From assembly GCA_964019055.1 (NCBI GenBank), contig OZ025212.1:9725109-9789108 (forward strand): 64,000 nt of DNA, in the 5' to 3' direction. Within the stretch, counting starts at the first letter, position 1. Each line of letters opens with the position of its first letter. The stretch is from Anthopleura xanthogrammica. Taxonomy: Eukaryota; Cnidaria; Anthozoa; Actiniaria; Actiniidae. The position numbers and the translations under genes are program-made. Under the pieces are notes generated by a model, which ran no database searches, was not told the origin of the DNA, and saw only the letters and a program-made list of their open reading frames with translations. Positions 24,537 through 32,082 of this stretch are shown here, one piece after another.

Positions 24537-25657
24537 TAGCCCAAAACACCATCAGGCGGGAGTTCCGTGTCCTCGGGAATAACCTGTAACTCTTCTCTAA
24601 CAAAAGAACGCTTGGGAGTCTTTCTCCCGTGCCTTCCCATATCAGTCAAAGGATTTACCCAACTTTCAGAAAGATAGTAAAGCACAGGTTGATTAGGAGT
24701 AATGGTCGCACGCGATATCTCATAAACTTCTATAGACCAAATGGGATCAGTAGCGCGTTGTCGTCCTCCCTCCTCTTCCCCAGCGGCATATAAGTATCGA
24801 ACAAAAACCCCTCCAGGGATCCTATTTTCCTTTGATCCCACAGGTCTTTTGTAGATGGGATCTTTTAGCTCGAGGGACTTTAAATTTTGTGCCTCCTTTG
24901 CTTTCTTCCCAGTAATTTTCTTGACTTCGTTGTTAATAGACTTTATCACGCTAGGAAGTCGTTCCACCCATTCTCGTGACCTCGTGTTCCCCAGTAGGTA
25001 TGTACTGCCAGTTCCAGCGCTGCGGCTCACTCCTCCCTGAGTCTTAGAAACTTCCATAAGCATCTCTTGTGCATACTGATGACTAAACAGCTTCTCAGCG
25101 ATCGTTCGATTAGCGCGCTCCACGAGGGATTGTGCTCTATGATTTCCAGGATCTGATCTTTGGATTTCTACGTCACTTTTCTTCATAAGTTTCGTAAAAG
25201 CTCCCTTGAATTCCGTTCCTGGATCAACCATCAAAGTTTCAGGCCAATATAATTTCCTAGAATAAATGCTTTCCAAGGCCTCAGATACTCCCGTGGAGTA
25301 CTTCGCGGTCAAAGGTTCAGCATCCACGTATCTAGAAGCAACGTCGACCACCACGAGAGCGTACTTATAGATCTTTTTCTTCACTGTATCGTGAGGCATA
25401 AAGAGTAAGTCCGCTTGATGGATCTGATCGGGTTCAGAAATGTTCCAATGGTATCTGGGAATGTACGTGGGGGCAGGGAGGTAAATTTGCCACAAAGCTT
25501 GCTTAATAAGCCACTTCCTCGTGATCTCTTCGGAAATGCCTGTTGCTTCGGATAGTCTCGAGATCGCGGAATATCCCTTCCAATATCCTTCGGTTGAGTA
25601 ATAGACGTTTGAAAGAGTTTCTCCTTTCTTTTCGTGGGAGAGTTTCTTTTCGTTCAT
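24536..25657 (-). CDS. int: Retroviral-type DDE integrase (373 aa)
   Basis: Catalyses strand transfer of the element ends into target DNA, giving the short target duplication. An N-terminal helix-turn-helix-like stretch (about residues 25-60) contains SAISRLSEATGIS. The RNase-H-fold rve core carries the acidic triad D83 (QADLL), D145 (VDPGTEFKG) and E180 (LVERANRT), with the usual spacing. The C-terminal part has an SH3/chromo-like stretch around IWSIEVYEISRA. A Ser/Gly-rich segment after the core (near residues 205-225) looks like an insertion. Length is normal for Polinton integrases. It is divergent from the capsid gene across 64 bp and convergent with polB. The chosen start follows TTAAATACT on its strand. 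The frame is intact, consistent with the clean insertion in this window. Confidence 0.95.
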   Translation of the reverse strand: MNEKKLSHEKKGETLSNVYYSTEGYWKGYSAISRLSEATGISEEITRKWLIKQALWQIYLPAPTYIPRYHWNISEPDQIHQADLLFMPHDTVKKKIYKYALVVVDVASRYVDAEPLTAKYSTGVSEALESIYSRKLYWPETLMVDPGTEFKGAFTKLMKKSDVEIQRSDPGNHRAQSLVERANRTIAEKLFSHQYAQEMLMEVSKTQGGVSRSAGTGSTYLLGNTRSREWVERLPSVIKSINNEVKKITGKKAKEAQNLKSLELKDPIYKRPVGSKENRIPGGVFVRYLYAAGEEEGGRQRATDPIWSIEVYEISRATITPNQPVLYYLSESWVNPLTDMGRHGRKTPKRSFVREELQVIPEDTELPPDGVLG

Positions 25658-25721
25658 AGTATTTAATAGAGTTTCTCCATAGTATTTAAAAGACTAACTC
25701 ATTATTACATAAATAAGAAAG
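25658..25721. promoter_or_regulatory. Divergent intergenic promoter region, integrase/MCP
   Basis: Only 64 bp separate the two divergent start codons. On the + strand, ATAAATAAG (25709-25717) lies 4 nt before the capsid ATG. On the minus strand, TTAAATACT occurs twice, one copy abutting the integrase ATG. The duplicated AGTATTTAA and GTTTCTCC segments suggest a short tandem duplication here. Confidence 0.55.
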
Positions 25722-26969
25722 ATGGCAAGAACAATCCCAGAAAAGCTTGATGTAGATAGGATCCTTAAAGTGCCCTACGGACTCAAAGCAGAGAAGAACA
25801 TTCATCGCGTGAGCTTTAGTCCCGCCACAGTGGATCCAGGACGAACGTTGGATGTTCACATACCCAAGTTACCGGAGAACGTTGTTATTGTTCCCGGAAG
25901 CGTGGCGCTCTTAGTGGATCTTACTTTGAAGGATGGGAGCACCTCTGACGCAAATAAGACCGTGGTTAATAACCTGGGTAAGAATCTTATCGAAGAGATG
26001 AGAGTTACCTTTGGAGGAAGATCAATAGAAGATTTGGTTCGATATGATCTCTATCAAACTTACGGCGACTTATTCCTCAGAAAAGAAGAACGAAAGAATA
26101 GGCTAAGAGAAGGGATCTCCTCGGAAAACATGCGGAAACTAAGAACAAGTGCAGGAGATAAGGTTACGACAGATACTGCAGAAGTTGCACTTGCTGCGAT
26201 CTATGGAACACGATACAGAATCCCCATATCCCACACCATTCTCGACTCTCATGGAGTATATTATTCCAACGGATTAGTAGATACTCTCCTCTTCCAGGTT
26301 ACCTTTTCCACAAACGCGAAGATCGTAACCTCAGACCAAGAGGACACAAAGTATACCCTATCCAATCTAGAACTAGAGTACGAGACCATTACCAGCGAAT
26401 ATCTAGCAAACGAAGCATTAAGCAGCTACGAAGATGGTAGGGGATTTTACTACGAGAACGTGTTGATGCACAAGAGTTTCCCCATCAATAAGAAGAAGAC
26501 CACCGTGATCAACGAACAGATCAACTTACCCCTACGATCCATGACTGGGATCCTACTGATATTCATAGACCCATATACGGCCTGCGCTAGGGACTCAGAA
26601 AAGTTCACGAACCCCAATATTACCAAAGTAGACATCAACGTGAATAGCGTGCCCCATAAGTTGTATTCCGATGGGATGATACCAACGGACTTTTGGGAGT
26701 CCATTGTAATGCGATATGGATTAACGGATACCATAACTCCAAAGGAGTTCTACGAGGACAAGTTTGCCCTGTGGATTGATTTGAGGACTCATCCTGATGG
26801 AGGCATCCATGGTAGTGGGCTCGTTTCTGACGCTACGAAGGGAGGGGTGAAGTTGTACATTAAAAGAACTGCTGGAACGGAAGATGAGGAAATGACGTGT
26901 TACTTATTCGTCGTGGCGGACGGATTGGTGGAGTTCGAGAAGAGGAGTTTCAAGCAAAACTGGTACTAA
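25722..26969 (+). CDS. Double-jelly-roll major capsid protein (415 aa)
   Basis: Predicted main shell protein of the Polinton/adintovirus virion. I recognise the overall pattern from Polinton capsid proteins: an N-terminal section with ILKVPYGLKAEKNIHRVSF, a VIVPGSVAL strand segment, the DLYQTYGDLF helix, YGTRYRIPI, and a C-terminal section ending in a basic/aromatic tail. No hydrophobic membrane segment is seen, and the composition is rich in beta-prone stretches. The length is on the short side, compatible with the compact invertebrate forms. The start is set by the first ATG, 4 nt after ATAAATAAG. It is followed by the packaging ATPase, as is common in this virus lineage. Assignment is from family memory; a structure-based search would confirm the two jelly rolls. 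Confidence 0.85.
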   Translation: MARTIPEKLDVDRILKVPYGLKAEKNIHRVSFSPATVDPGRTLDVHIPKLPENVVIVPGSVALLVDLTLKDGSTSDANKTVVNNLGKNLIEEMRVTFGGRSIEDLVRYDLYQTYGDLFLRKEERKNRLREGISSENMRKLRTSAGDKVTTDTAEVALAAIYGTRYRIPISHTILDSHGVYYSNGLVDTLLFQVTFSTNAKIVTSDQEDTKYTLSNLELEYETITSEYLANEALSSYEDGRGFYYENVLMHKSFPINKKKTTVINEQINLPLRSMTGILLIFIDPYTACARDSEKFTNPNITKVDINVNSVPHKLYSDGMIPTDFWESIVMRYGLTDTITPKEFYEDKFALWIDLRTHPDGGIHGSGLVSDATKGGVKLYIKRTAGTEDEEMTCYLFVVADGLVEFEKRSFKQNWY

Positions 26970-27097
26970 ACGTGGAGCCCTTCTATTCCCTGAGGGAGTT
27001 CACGTGGGGGAGAGTTCCTCTGAGGATAAGAGCTCCCATATCCTAGATGGAGAGGGATTAGGAGTACTAAAGGATAGTTATGATACAATAAATAAGA
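26970..27097 (+). promoter_or_regulatory. MCP-ATPase intergenic region
   Basis: This 128-bp spacer contains CGTGGGGGAG and GAGTTCC elements related to the hairpin family of the element, followed by AATAAATAAG (27087-27096), which ends 1 nt before the ATPase ATG. The first part may end the capsid transcript and the second may start the ATPase transcript; both are inferences from position. Confidence 0.45.
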
Positions 27098-27730
27098 ATG
27101 GAGGAACTAAAAGATAAGACTCCCTTTCACTGTATCATAACAGGTCCTACGAATTGCGGAAAGACTCACTATCTAGTGAATACGCTAAGGAATAGTTTCC
27201 GATACGTGTTCGAATACATCGTACTTATCTGTCCAACTTATGTGGAGAATCTTACTTACCGAGGCTTCGCTAAAGATGATCCTAGATTCATCGTCCTGTC
27301 GCCCAAGGCAGATGATGTGAACGAGATCTGTGATCTACTTTCCATGTGTAAGATCATATTCTCGGGGCAGGAGACTCTGATTATCTTGGATGATTGTGCT
27401 TTCTCAAAAGAGTTAAAAAATAGGTCTAATCACTTCGTTAGGCTGGGATTTTCGGGAAGACACGATAAGATCTCTATTTGGGTCTTAACCCAGAAAATTA
27501 CCTCCATTGCGAAACCCTTCCGCGAGAACGTTACGTGCATCATATCCTTCTACAGTCCAAGTCAATCGGCGAATAAGCTACTCTTTGAAGAATTCGGAGG
27601 GACCATGGATGTTGAAGAGAGGAACGCCTTGATGAAAATATTAAAGAAGGAAAGGTACTCCAGAATATGTCTTTGCTTAATACACCCACATCGATCCTAC
27701 GTGGAAGTACCAGGCTTAAGTGTATCTTGA
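27098..27730 (+). CDS. A32-like genome-packaging ATPase (210 aa)
   Basis: Predicted to pump element DNA into preformed capsids. The P-loop is GPTNCGKT (residues 16-23), and the Walker B strand ends ...TLIILDD (D98, D99) followed by CAFSKE. A Gln-containing sensor segment, WVLTQKITS, follows (Q132), and the fold order fits the FtsK/HerA-type A32 family of Polintons, virophages and large DNA viruses. Length about 210 aa is typical. The start follows AATAAATAAG at 1-nt spacing. It lies between the capsid gene and the paralogue pair on the same strand. Its stop is 16 nt before the next start at 27747. Confidence 0.93.
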   Translation: MEELKDKTPFHCIITGPTNCGKTHYLVNTLRNSFRYVFEYIVLICPTYVENLTYRGFAKDDPRFIVLSPKADDVNEICDLLSMCKIIFSGQETLIILDDCAFSKELKNRSNHFVRLGFSGRHDKISIWVLTQKITSIAKPFRENVTCIISFYSPSQSANKLLFEEFGGTMDVEERNALMKILKKERYSRICLCLIHPHRSYVEVPGLSVS

Positions 27731-27746
27731 TTATGATAAAGTTATT

Positions 27747-28067
27747 ATGGATTCCCCCCAAAAAGAAGTAAAGCCCAAGCCTGAGAAGAAGGTGGGAGAC
27801 TTAAGGGAAAAGCGCGAACAACTTTGCATACTTGCTTTGTTAGGAACCATTAGCGAACATGTCGGACGCGAACTAAATGTAGAAGATATCATAAAGTTAC
27901 CAGCAAAGGACGTTGAGAAATATCATAAGATGTATCAGCCCACGACTGAGCCCCTTCCTGGGTTCATGAACGTAGCTCATAGATTCCTAGGGGAAATCAT
28001 CTCACGCGTACTTCTGATGGATCTAGAAATGCTGGATCTAGAAATGCTTGATCTAAGTACATGTTGA
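27747..28067 (+). CDS. Truncated paralogue of the following gene, unknown function (106 aa)
   Basis: The protein has a Lys/Pro-rich N-terminus followed by KREQLCILALLGTISE, LPAKDVEKY and GEIISRVL, which align colinearly with the 194-aa protein just downstream. It ends after the equivalent of residue ~120 of that protein, in a tandemly repeated LEMLD segment, so it lacks the C-terminal ~70 residues. The ATG at 27747 is preferred over an upstream in-frame GTG because it is the first ATG and follows ATAAAG (27736-27741). Function is unknown. I recall similar helical proteins in other invertebrate Polintons. It could be a decayed duplicate that is still translated. Confidence 0.7.
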   Translation: MDSPQKEVKPKPEKKVGDLREKREQLCILALLGTISEHVGRELNVEDIIKLPAKDVEKYHKMYQPTTEPLPGFMNVAHRFLGEIISRVLLMDLEMLDLEMLDLSTC

Positions 28068-28082
28068 CGATGATAAAGTAAC

Positions 28083-28667
28083 ATGGCATCCATCATGGAA
28101 CAATACGATGAAAAATCCACGCCCTCAAAGACAGAAGAAGTAAAGGAAACAACTCCCCCAAAGAAGAAGCCAAAGTCCAAGCCCGAGGAGGAGGAGGAGG
28201 ACGAAGAGGTAGCGGAAAAGCGCGAACAACTTTGCATACTTGCCACATTAGGATCGATTAGTGAATATACGGGGGCCAAACTAAGTCTAGGAGATATCAA
28301 AAGATTACCTAAAAAGGACGTTAAGAAATACTATAACAGATATCAGACCGCCACGGGGGCAAAGATGGCGACCGGGTTAATGAACGTACTTCAGGGAATA
28401 GCAGTAGAAGTCATCTCACGGGTTCTTCCGATTGATGATAAAAAAGAACTTAACAAGGACTTGGAGAACGACAAGTTTCTGAGAGAAAGTTTAACCAACG
28501 ACATCGGATTTGTCGCGCTGAAAGGAGGAAGATTCATAGCATTAGCAGATTTTCTCTTCCAAGTCGGGAAACACGTGAAGATGGATTTCTTTGGCGCAGC
28601 TCCGGAAATTTTGGAACCCGCGGAACAACTTGTTCGGGAATATGGAGAAGAATTAAGCAAGACTTAA
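28083..28667 (+). CDS. Conserved Polinton helical protein, unknown function (194 aa)
   Basis: The N-terminal ~45 residues are charged: a Lys/Pro stretch followed by a run of Glu/Asp. The rest is predicted mainly alpha-helical, with KREQLCILATLGSISE, LPKKDVKKYYNRY and VEVISRVLP shared with the 106-aa paralogue upstream. The unique C-terminal part contains VALKGGRFIALADFLFQ. No catalytic motif is recognised. Its place directly after the ATPase in a late-gene cluster suggests a virion or assembly role (inference only). ATAAAG (28073-28078) precedes the ATG by 4 nt. Short repeats of AAGCA(T)ACTTAAG follow the stop codon. Confidence 0.85.
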   Translation: MASIMEQYDEKSTPSKTEEVKETTPPKKKPKSKPEEEEEDEEVAEKREQLCILATLGSISEYTGAKLSLGDIKRLPKKDVKKYYNRYQTATGAKMATGLMNVLQGIAVEVISRVLPIDDKKELNKDLENDKFLRESLTNDIGFVALKGGRFIALADFLFQVGKHVKMDFFGAAPEILEPAEQLVREYGEELSKT

Positions 28668-28704
28668 GCATACTTAAGCAAGACTTAAGCATTTGTTGAT
28701 AAGT

Positions 28705-28711
28705 AATAAAG
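28705..28711 (+). promoter_or_regulatory. AATAAAG motif abutting a start codon
   Basis: AATAAAG is immediately followed by the ATG at 28712, leaving no room for a leader if transcription begins downstream of the motif. It is the clearest example, with 35822-35828, of the start-proximal motif. Confidence 0.55.
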
Positions 28712-29170
28712 ATGGAAACGCCAAAAGAAGAAAATGGTGGTGGAGGCGCTGATGAAGAACAAATTACGAAAGAACCACAAAGGATCGTTCGAGAAAAAGA
28801 TCCTAAGAAGGTTGCTGCCGGGAAGAAGTTGGTGGAATATAATAGGAAAGCTAAGAGGGCACTGCTAGAAAAGGAAGCTGCGGAAAAGGAAGCTGCGGAA
28901 AAGAAAGCTATCCCCCAGGAAGAAGAAGAATCGGGGGGAACGTGGATGCCTGGCCTCGACTTCACTAGCGTATTAACGATGATAGGACTCGGACTAACGG
29001 CCACGGATCTATACTTCAGTTGGAGAAAGAGTAATCCTCCCTCCAGTCCTTCCCAAAGTACGCCTATGCCTTCCCAAAGTACTCCCACTCCCGCGGATAA
29101 CACTCCCATGCCTTCTCCAACTCCAAATAGGACGAAACCCAAGCCCATTATAGGAATGGAAGGAGCTTAA
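28712..29170 (+). CDS. Single-pass membrane protein with Pro/Ser tail (152 aa)
   Basis: The N-terminal half is charged and helical, including DPKKVAAGKKLVEYNRKAKR (residues 30-49) and a duplicated AAEKE segment (55-63). One hydrophobic segment spans about 84-104 (FTSVLTMIGLGLTATDLYF). The C-terminal ~45 residues are Pro/Ser/Thr-rich, with STPMP-type repeats. No enzyme motif is seen. The basic segment recalls small proteins in other Polintons, from memory. Position among late genes and the membrane segment make a virion membrane or nucleoprotein role possible. AATAAAG abuts the start codon. Confidence 0.8.
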   Translation: METPKEENGGGGADEEQITKEPQRIVREKDPKKVAAGKKLVEYNRKAKRALLEKEAAEKEAAEKKAIPQEEEESGGTWMPGLDFTSVLTMIGLGLTATDLYFSWRKSNPPSSPSQSTPMPSQSTPTPADNTPMPSPTPNRTKPKPIIGMEGA

Positions 29171-29216
29171 GGAAAATTCATATAAGCAATGACATCCCCC
29201 CAATCAAATAAAGGAC

Positions 29217-29447
29217 ATGGCAAAGAAAGTAGAAAATGACCTCGTGAAAAAGATCATGGAATCCGCAGTGATCGTAGGAATCGCCGCGGGAATAGGTTTC
29301 CTAGGGAAGAAGATAACGAAAGAGTCATTCATTAACGATCCATCCAATAGCTTGACGAATTATGGTAAGTGGGTGGCTGTACTCGCGGGTTCCACGTACT
29401 TGAAGCACTACCTAGAAGAGAAAAAGATCTTACCTACGTCTCTCTAA
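29217..29447 (+). CDS. Small two-segment membrane protein (76 aa)
   Basis: A compact protein with two hydrophobic stretches, about residues 15-30 (ESAVIVGIAAGIGFLG) and 50-63 (GKWVAVLAGSTYL), separated by a polar KKITKESFINDPSN loop. It has a charged C-terminus. AATAAAG (29207-29213) lies 3 nt before the ATG. No enzymatic motif is present. It is one of several consecutive short membrane proteins. Colinear small proteins occur in other invertebrate Polintons as I recall, so it is probably a real structural gene in spite of its size. Confidence 0.8.
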   Translation: MAKKVENDLVKKIMESAVIVGIAAGIGFLGKKITKESFINDPSNSLTNYGKWVAVLAGSTYLKHYLEEKKILPTSL

Positions 29448-29497
29448 CTACTAGAGAATAAATACCTAAACGCTTATCTTTCTCAATGAAAGATAAG

Positions 29498-29950
29498 ATG
29501 GCGTCAATAGCATTAATGATTGGTGGAGCAATATTCACCGCATCGGCATTCATAGGAGGGTCTTACTTGGCTAAGGCGATAGCGGGTGAAGATGATTCGA
29601 CGAAGGAAAAGATTCGTCATGATAAGGCCTTGGAGAAGTATCGGGGGGATATGGAGGCGTGGGAAAAGGAGAGTGAAAAGAAGAGGCAAGAGCGTAAAGA
29701 TGCAATGGAGCTACAATATGAGAATAAGAAAAGAGCAGAAAAGAATCTGAGAGAAACAAATGAAGATTTTTTACTCTATGCTAAGACTCATCCATCCACG
29801 CAACCGGCACTACATACCAACTCATTCACGCCACAGAAACCTAAGTTCTCAGATTATTACAAACCAAGCAAGCAACAGAAAGAGTACGAGATGATTTACG
29901 TGGGTGGGGGAATGTTGGCTTTAACGTACGTTATTAGTAGAGCAATATAA
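29498..29950 (+). CDS. Membrane protein with central coiled coil (150 aa)
   Basis: The protein has hydrophobic segments at both ends (residues ~3-28, glycine-rich, and ~132-148) and a strongly charged coiled-coil-like middle (35-90). A Pro/Lys stretch containing PKFSDYYKP precedes the second hydrophobic segment. An in-frame ATG four codons upstream (29486) is an alternative start. I prefer 29498 because GATAAG directly precedes it and the protein then begins with the hydrophobic segment. A further AATAAATA lies at 29457-29464. The stop codon overlaps the TATAAAAG of the next gene. It may span or tether a membrane inside the virion (inference). Confidence 0.78.
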   Translation: MASIALMIGGAIFTASAFIGGSYLAKAIAGEDDSTKEKIRHDKALEKYRGDMEAWEKESEKKRQERKDAMELQYENKKRAEKNLRETNEDFLLYAKTHPSTQPALHTNSFTPQKPKFSDYYKPSKQQKEYEMIYVGGGMLALTYVISRAI

Positions 29951-29953
29951 AAG
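29946..29953 (+). promoter_or_regulatory. TATAAAAG motif overlapping the previous stop codon
   Basis: TATAAAAG ends 1 nt before the ATG at 29955 and contains the TAA stop of the preceding gene. The next gene boundary has the same arrangement (ATAAAAG 30311-30317, ATG 30318), showing how tightly the late genes are packed. Confidence 0.55.
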
Positions 29954-29954
29954 A

Positions 29955-30314
29955 ATGGTAGGAAGTGAAGAAGAGTTACATCTTAGCATCAATGCCAGTG
30001 AGAGAGAAGAGTTACATCTTAGCATCAATGCCAGTGAGAGAGAATGGTTATTGCGGGGTAAAAACATGAGCAAGGGATCTCAGTACGAGAGACTTAAGAA
30101 CTTCTTCATAAATAGGGCAATCAAGGTGACTGAGGAAGATCTAAATAGGTGCATGAGATTACCTAGTGAGGATGATGATTCGTATATTGATAGGCTTCGT
30201 AATGGTGGTTTTGGAGGGGCTTACGAAGCAAACGAGCGAAAGAAGTACGTGAGGAATTTCTTGTGGATTGGGGGAATCTTGGTCTTAATATATGTTATTT
30301 CTAGAGTAAAATAA
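29955..30314 (+). CDS. C-terminally anchored small protein with duplicated segment (119 aa)
   Basis: The N-terminus contains a 13-residue segment EELHLSINASERE repeated in tandem, encoded by a near-identical 36-39-bp DNA duplication. A polar middle region follows (YERLKNFFINRAIK, then an acidic patch). The C-terminus is a hydrophobic anchor, about residues 102-118 (FLWIGGILVLIYVIS). The terminal ALTYVISRAI/LIYVISRVK similarity to the preceding 150-aa protein suggests that the anchors of the two genes are related. TATAAAAG ends 1 nt before the start. No function is recognised. Confidence 0.75.
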   Translation: MVGSEEELHLSINASEREELHLSINASEREWLLRGKNMSKGSQYERLKNFFINRAIKVTEEDLNRCMRLPSEDDDSYIDRLRNGGFGGAYEANERKKYVRNFLWIGGILVLIYVISRVK

Positions 30315-30317
30315 AAG
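30311..30317 (+). promoter_or_regulatory. ATAAAAG motif abutting a start codon
   Basis: ATAAAAG is directly followed by the ATG at 30318 and overlaps the TAA of the previous gene (30312-30314). Confidence 0.5.
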
Positions 30318-31316
30318 ATGGCAGAATTTGGAGGAGACGTAGATTTTGATCCATTAGGAGAAGATGGGCGTGTCGACATCAATGATGATGACTTAGACCC
30401 CTTATTGGAGCGTGAGGATGTGGGTGAAAGGAGTTGGATGAAGAGATTTAGGGAGTTCTTTTCGAAGAGGGGGAGGGACATGAGTGATAGGGAACTAAAG
30501 GGGTACGAGAGGTTAGAGAACGAGTATAATGATACATATCGTAGTAGGCTCAAGCAGAATATCGAAGAGTTCGAGATGAGTAATCTTAAGGAGGAAGATA
30601 GGATGAGTAATCTTAAGGAAAAGGAAGCTAGAATAGCGGCTGCCGCAGGAGAGGTGAAGAAGCTGTATCCAGAATGGGATCCTAAGAAAAGAGTAGGTAA
30701 GTCTAAGACGGTACTAGTCGGAGAAGACGAATTTGGTAGGGTGACGCTGAAGTTGGGAAAAAAGAACTCTAAAGCATACTTCTTAGACGAATCCGAGACT
30801 TTTCCTGATACGATGAAGGAAGCTTTGGGTAAGCGATGGGTTGAGGTCGTGGAAGGGAACGAGAGAATCATAGAACGAAACGAAGAAGAAATCGAGAGGT
30901 TGGAAGAGGAGAACGGCCCCGATAACGCGGAACGAATAGAAGAGCTAGAGAGAGAGGGTGAACAACTAGAGAGAGAAAACGAAGCCATGAAAGAAAAAGT
31001 TCCCCTGAAAGAGCGCATCAAAGAGATCTTCAAAAAAGCAGGGGGAGTCACCGCGGCTTCTGTACTAGCAGCTACCCTCGTCGTGGTCGGAGTCATCCTT
31101 TCCAAACTTAAGGCAGGGTTATCCGCTATGGGGAGAGGCTTGAAGAGCCTAGGCGCAAAGTTCGCGGCGCTGCTACCTGGGCTGATAGGCTCTATCGTTT
31201 CGTTCCTATTCAATATGGCGGGAAAGGTCTTGGGGTTTTTGGCTAATAATGCGTGGTTGTTGATCGTGGCCGTGGTCGTGTACGTGGTTGAAGAATATAA
31301 GAAGAAGAAAAGATAA
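30318..31316 (+). CDS. Coiled-coil membrane protein (332 aa)
   Basis: The N-terminal ~30 residues are acidic. A long charged helical region follows, with a MSNLKE duplication (87-92 and 96-101). A small globular section (about 112-178) contains LYPEWDPKKR. A strong coiled coil (about 180-230) precedes PLKERIKEIFKK. The C-terminal third has three hydrophobic stretches (about 242-263, 283-300, 311-325), with LLPGLIGSIVSFLF between the first and last, and a basic end. I recall the C-terminal arrangement from other invertebrate Polintons. It is likely a membrane-associated virion protein, but the exact role is unknown. The gene starts directly after ATAAAAG. Confidence 0.83.
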   Translation: MAEFGGDVDFDPLGEDGRVDINDDDLDPLLEREDVGERSWMKRFREFFSKRGRDMSDRELKGYERLENEYNDTYRSRLKQNIEEFEMSNLKEEDRMSNLKEKEARIAAAAGEVKKLYPEWDPKKRVGKSKTVLVGEDEFGRVTLKLGKKNSKAYFLDESETFPDTMKEALGKRWVEVVEGNERIIERNEEEIERLEEENGPDNAERIEELEREGEQLERENEAMKEKVPLKERIKEIFKKAGGVTAASVLAATLVVVGVILSKLKAGLSAMGRGLKSLGAKFAALLPGLIGSIVSFLFNMAGKVLGFLANNAWLLIVAVVVYVVEEYKKKKR

Positions 31317-31375
31317 GAATATAAGAGATAAGGATAAAGGACATAAGAATATAAGAGATAAGGATAAAGGACATA
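31316..31375 (+). repeat. Perfect 30-bp tandem duplication upstream of the penton-like gene
   Basis: Two identical 30-bp copies (31316-31345 and 31346-31375) each hold GGATAAAGGACATA, the start-proximal motif. The second ends 1 nt before the ATG at 31377. Doubling of a probable promoter motif is unique to this gene in the element. Confidence 0.85.
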
Positions 31376-31376
31376 A

Positions 31377-32057
31377 ATGACAAGATTTTACGTTACATTA
31401 AGGAAGTCGGATGAGACGTTTTGGTTGGAGTATCCCATAAGCAGGAAGAGTAAGATGACGTTGTTGAGTTACATGTTCAAGAATGGACTCTATGATCTTA
31501 TGGAAGAAGGACTCGTGTATGCTGCTAGTGGAAAGGTTAGCCTTAGGATTCCTCGGGGGAATTATCACACGGATACCCTCGCATCTTTCCTTGATGGAGA
31601 ACAAAGCTTTCCCTTGAAGGTGAAAGAAAATGATGAGACGAAATGGGTTGTAAGTACCTCCAAGAATGGTACGACCCTAGGTCCAAACTTGGCCTCTTTC
31701 CTGGGGGTACCTAAGGATCTACCTTGGGATGGAGAGAAAAGGAAAGCACACCCGATAACTCTTAAGGGATCCCCCACCGTTCTTTGTCTCCATTGTAGCC
31801 TCGTGAATTCCTTTCATAACCTAATCGACGAACAACGTGACTCGTTATCATACAAGACATTCGCTCCTTCCCAGATGCTTTCCACGATAGGTGCGGGGGC
31901 TCTTGGCGAGAACGTATCACATGTCTTCAACAATACCCCCACTACCCCCATTTTGGGAGAAAAGATCAGTAACATCAGATTTTGGGTTACTGATGCTGAT
32001 AATAAGGTCATCTCTGATGGAATATATCCAATGACGATTGCAGTAGAAATCACATAA
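31377..32057 (+). CDS. Penton-like minor capsid protein (226 aa)
   Basis: Predicted single-jelly-roll vertex protein. There is no membrane segment and the sequence is beta-rich. Segments supporting the call are the opening TRFYVTLRKSDETFWLEYP, a central VLCLHCSLVNSF strand pair, SYKTFAPSQML, and a terminal SNIRFWVTDADNKVISDGIYP followed by a strand. This C-terminal arrangement is the one I associate with Polinton/adintovirus penton proteins. The length is close to that of other compact pentons. The start is the first ATG after the duplicated ATAAAGG motif (31364-31370). Recognition is from pattern, not from a catalytic residue, so it needs a profile or structure comparison; another minor capsid protein is the alternative. 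Confidence 0.65.
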   Translation: MTRFYVTLRKSDETFWLEYPISRKSKMTLLSYMFKNGLYDLMEEGLVYAASGKVSLRIPRGNYHTDTLASFLDGEQSFPLKVKENDETKWVVSTSKNGTTLGPNLASFLGVPKDLPWDGEKRKAHPITLKGSPTVLCLHCSLVNSFHNLIDEQRDSLSYKTFAPSQMLSTIGAGALGENVSHVFNNTPTTPILGEKISNIRFWVTDADNKVISDGIYPMTIAVEIT

Positions 32058-32082
32058 GAATAGTAACGTAATATAGAAAAGA

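Noticed and set aside
27720..27746. Upstream GTG start for the 106-aa protein
   Set aside because: Eukaryotic-type genes start at ATG; the ATAAAG motif lies inside this extension and points to the ATG at 27747.
30221..31213. 330-codon minus-strand frame opposite the coiled-coil membrane protein
   Set aside because: Ser-rich antisense shadow of a charged, well-supported + strand gene that has its own start motif.
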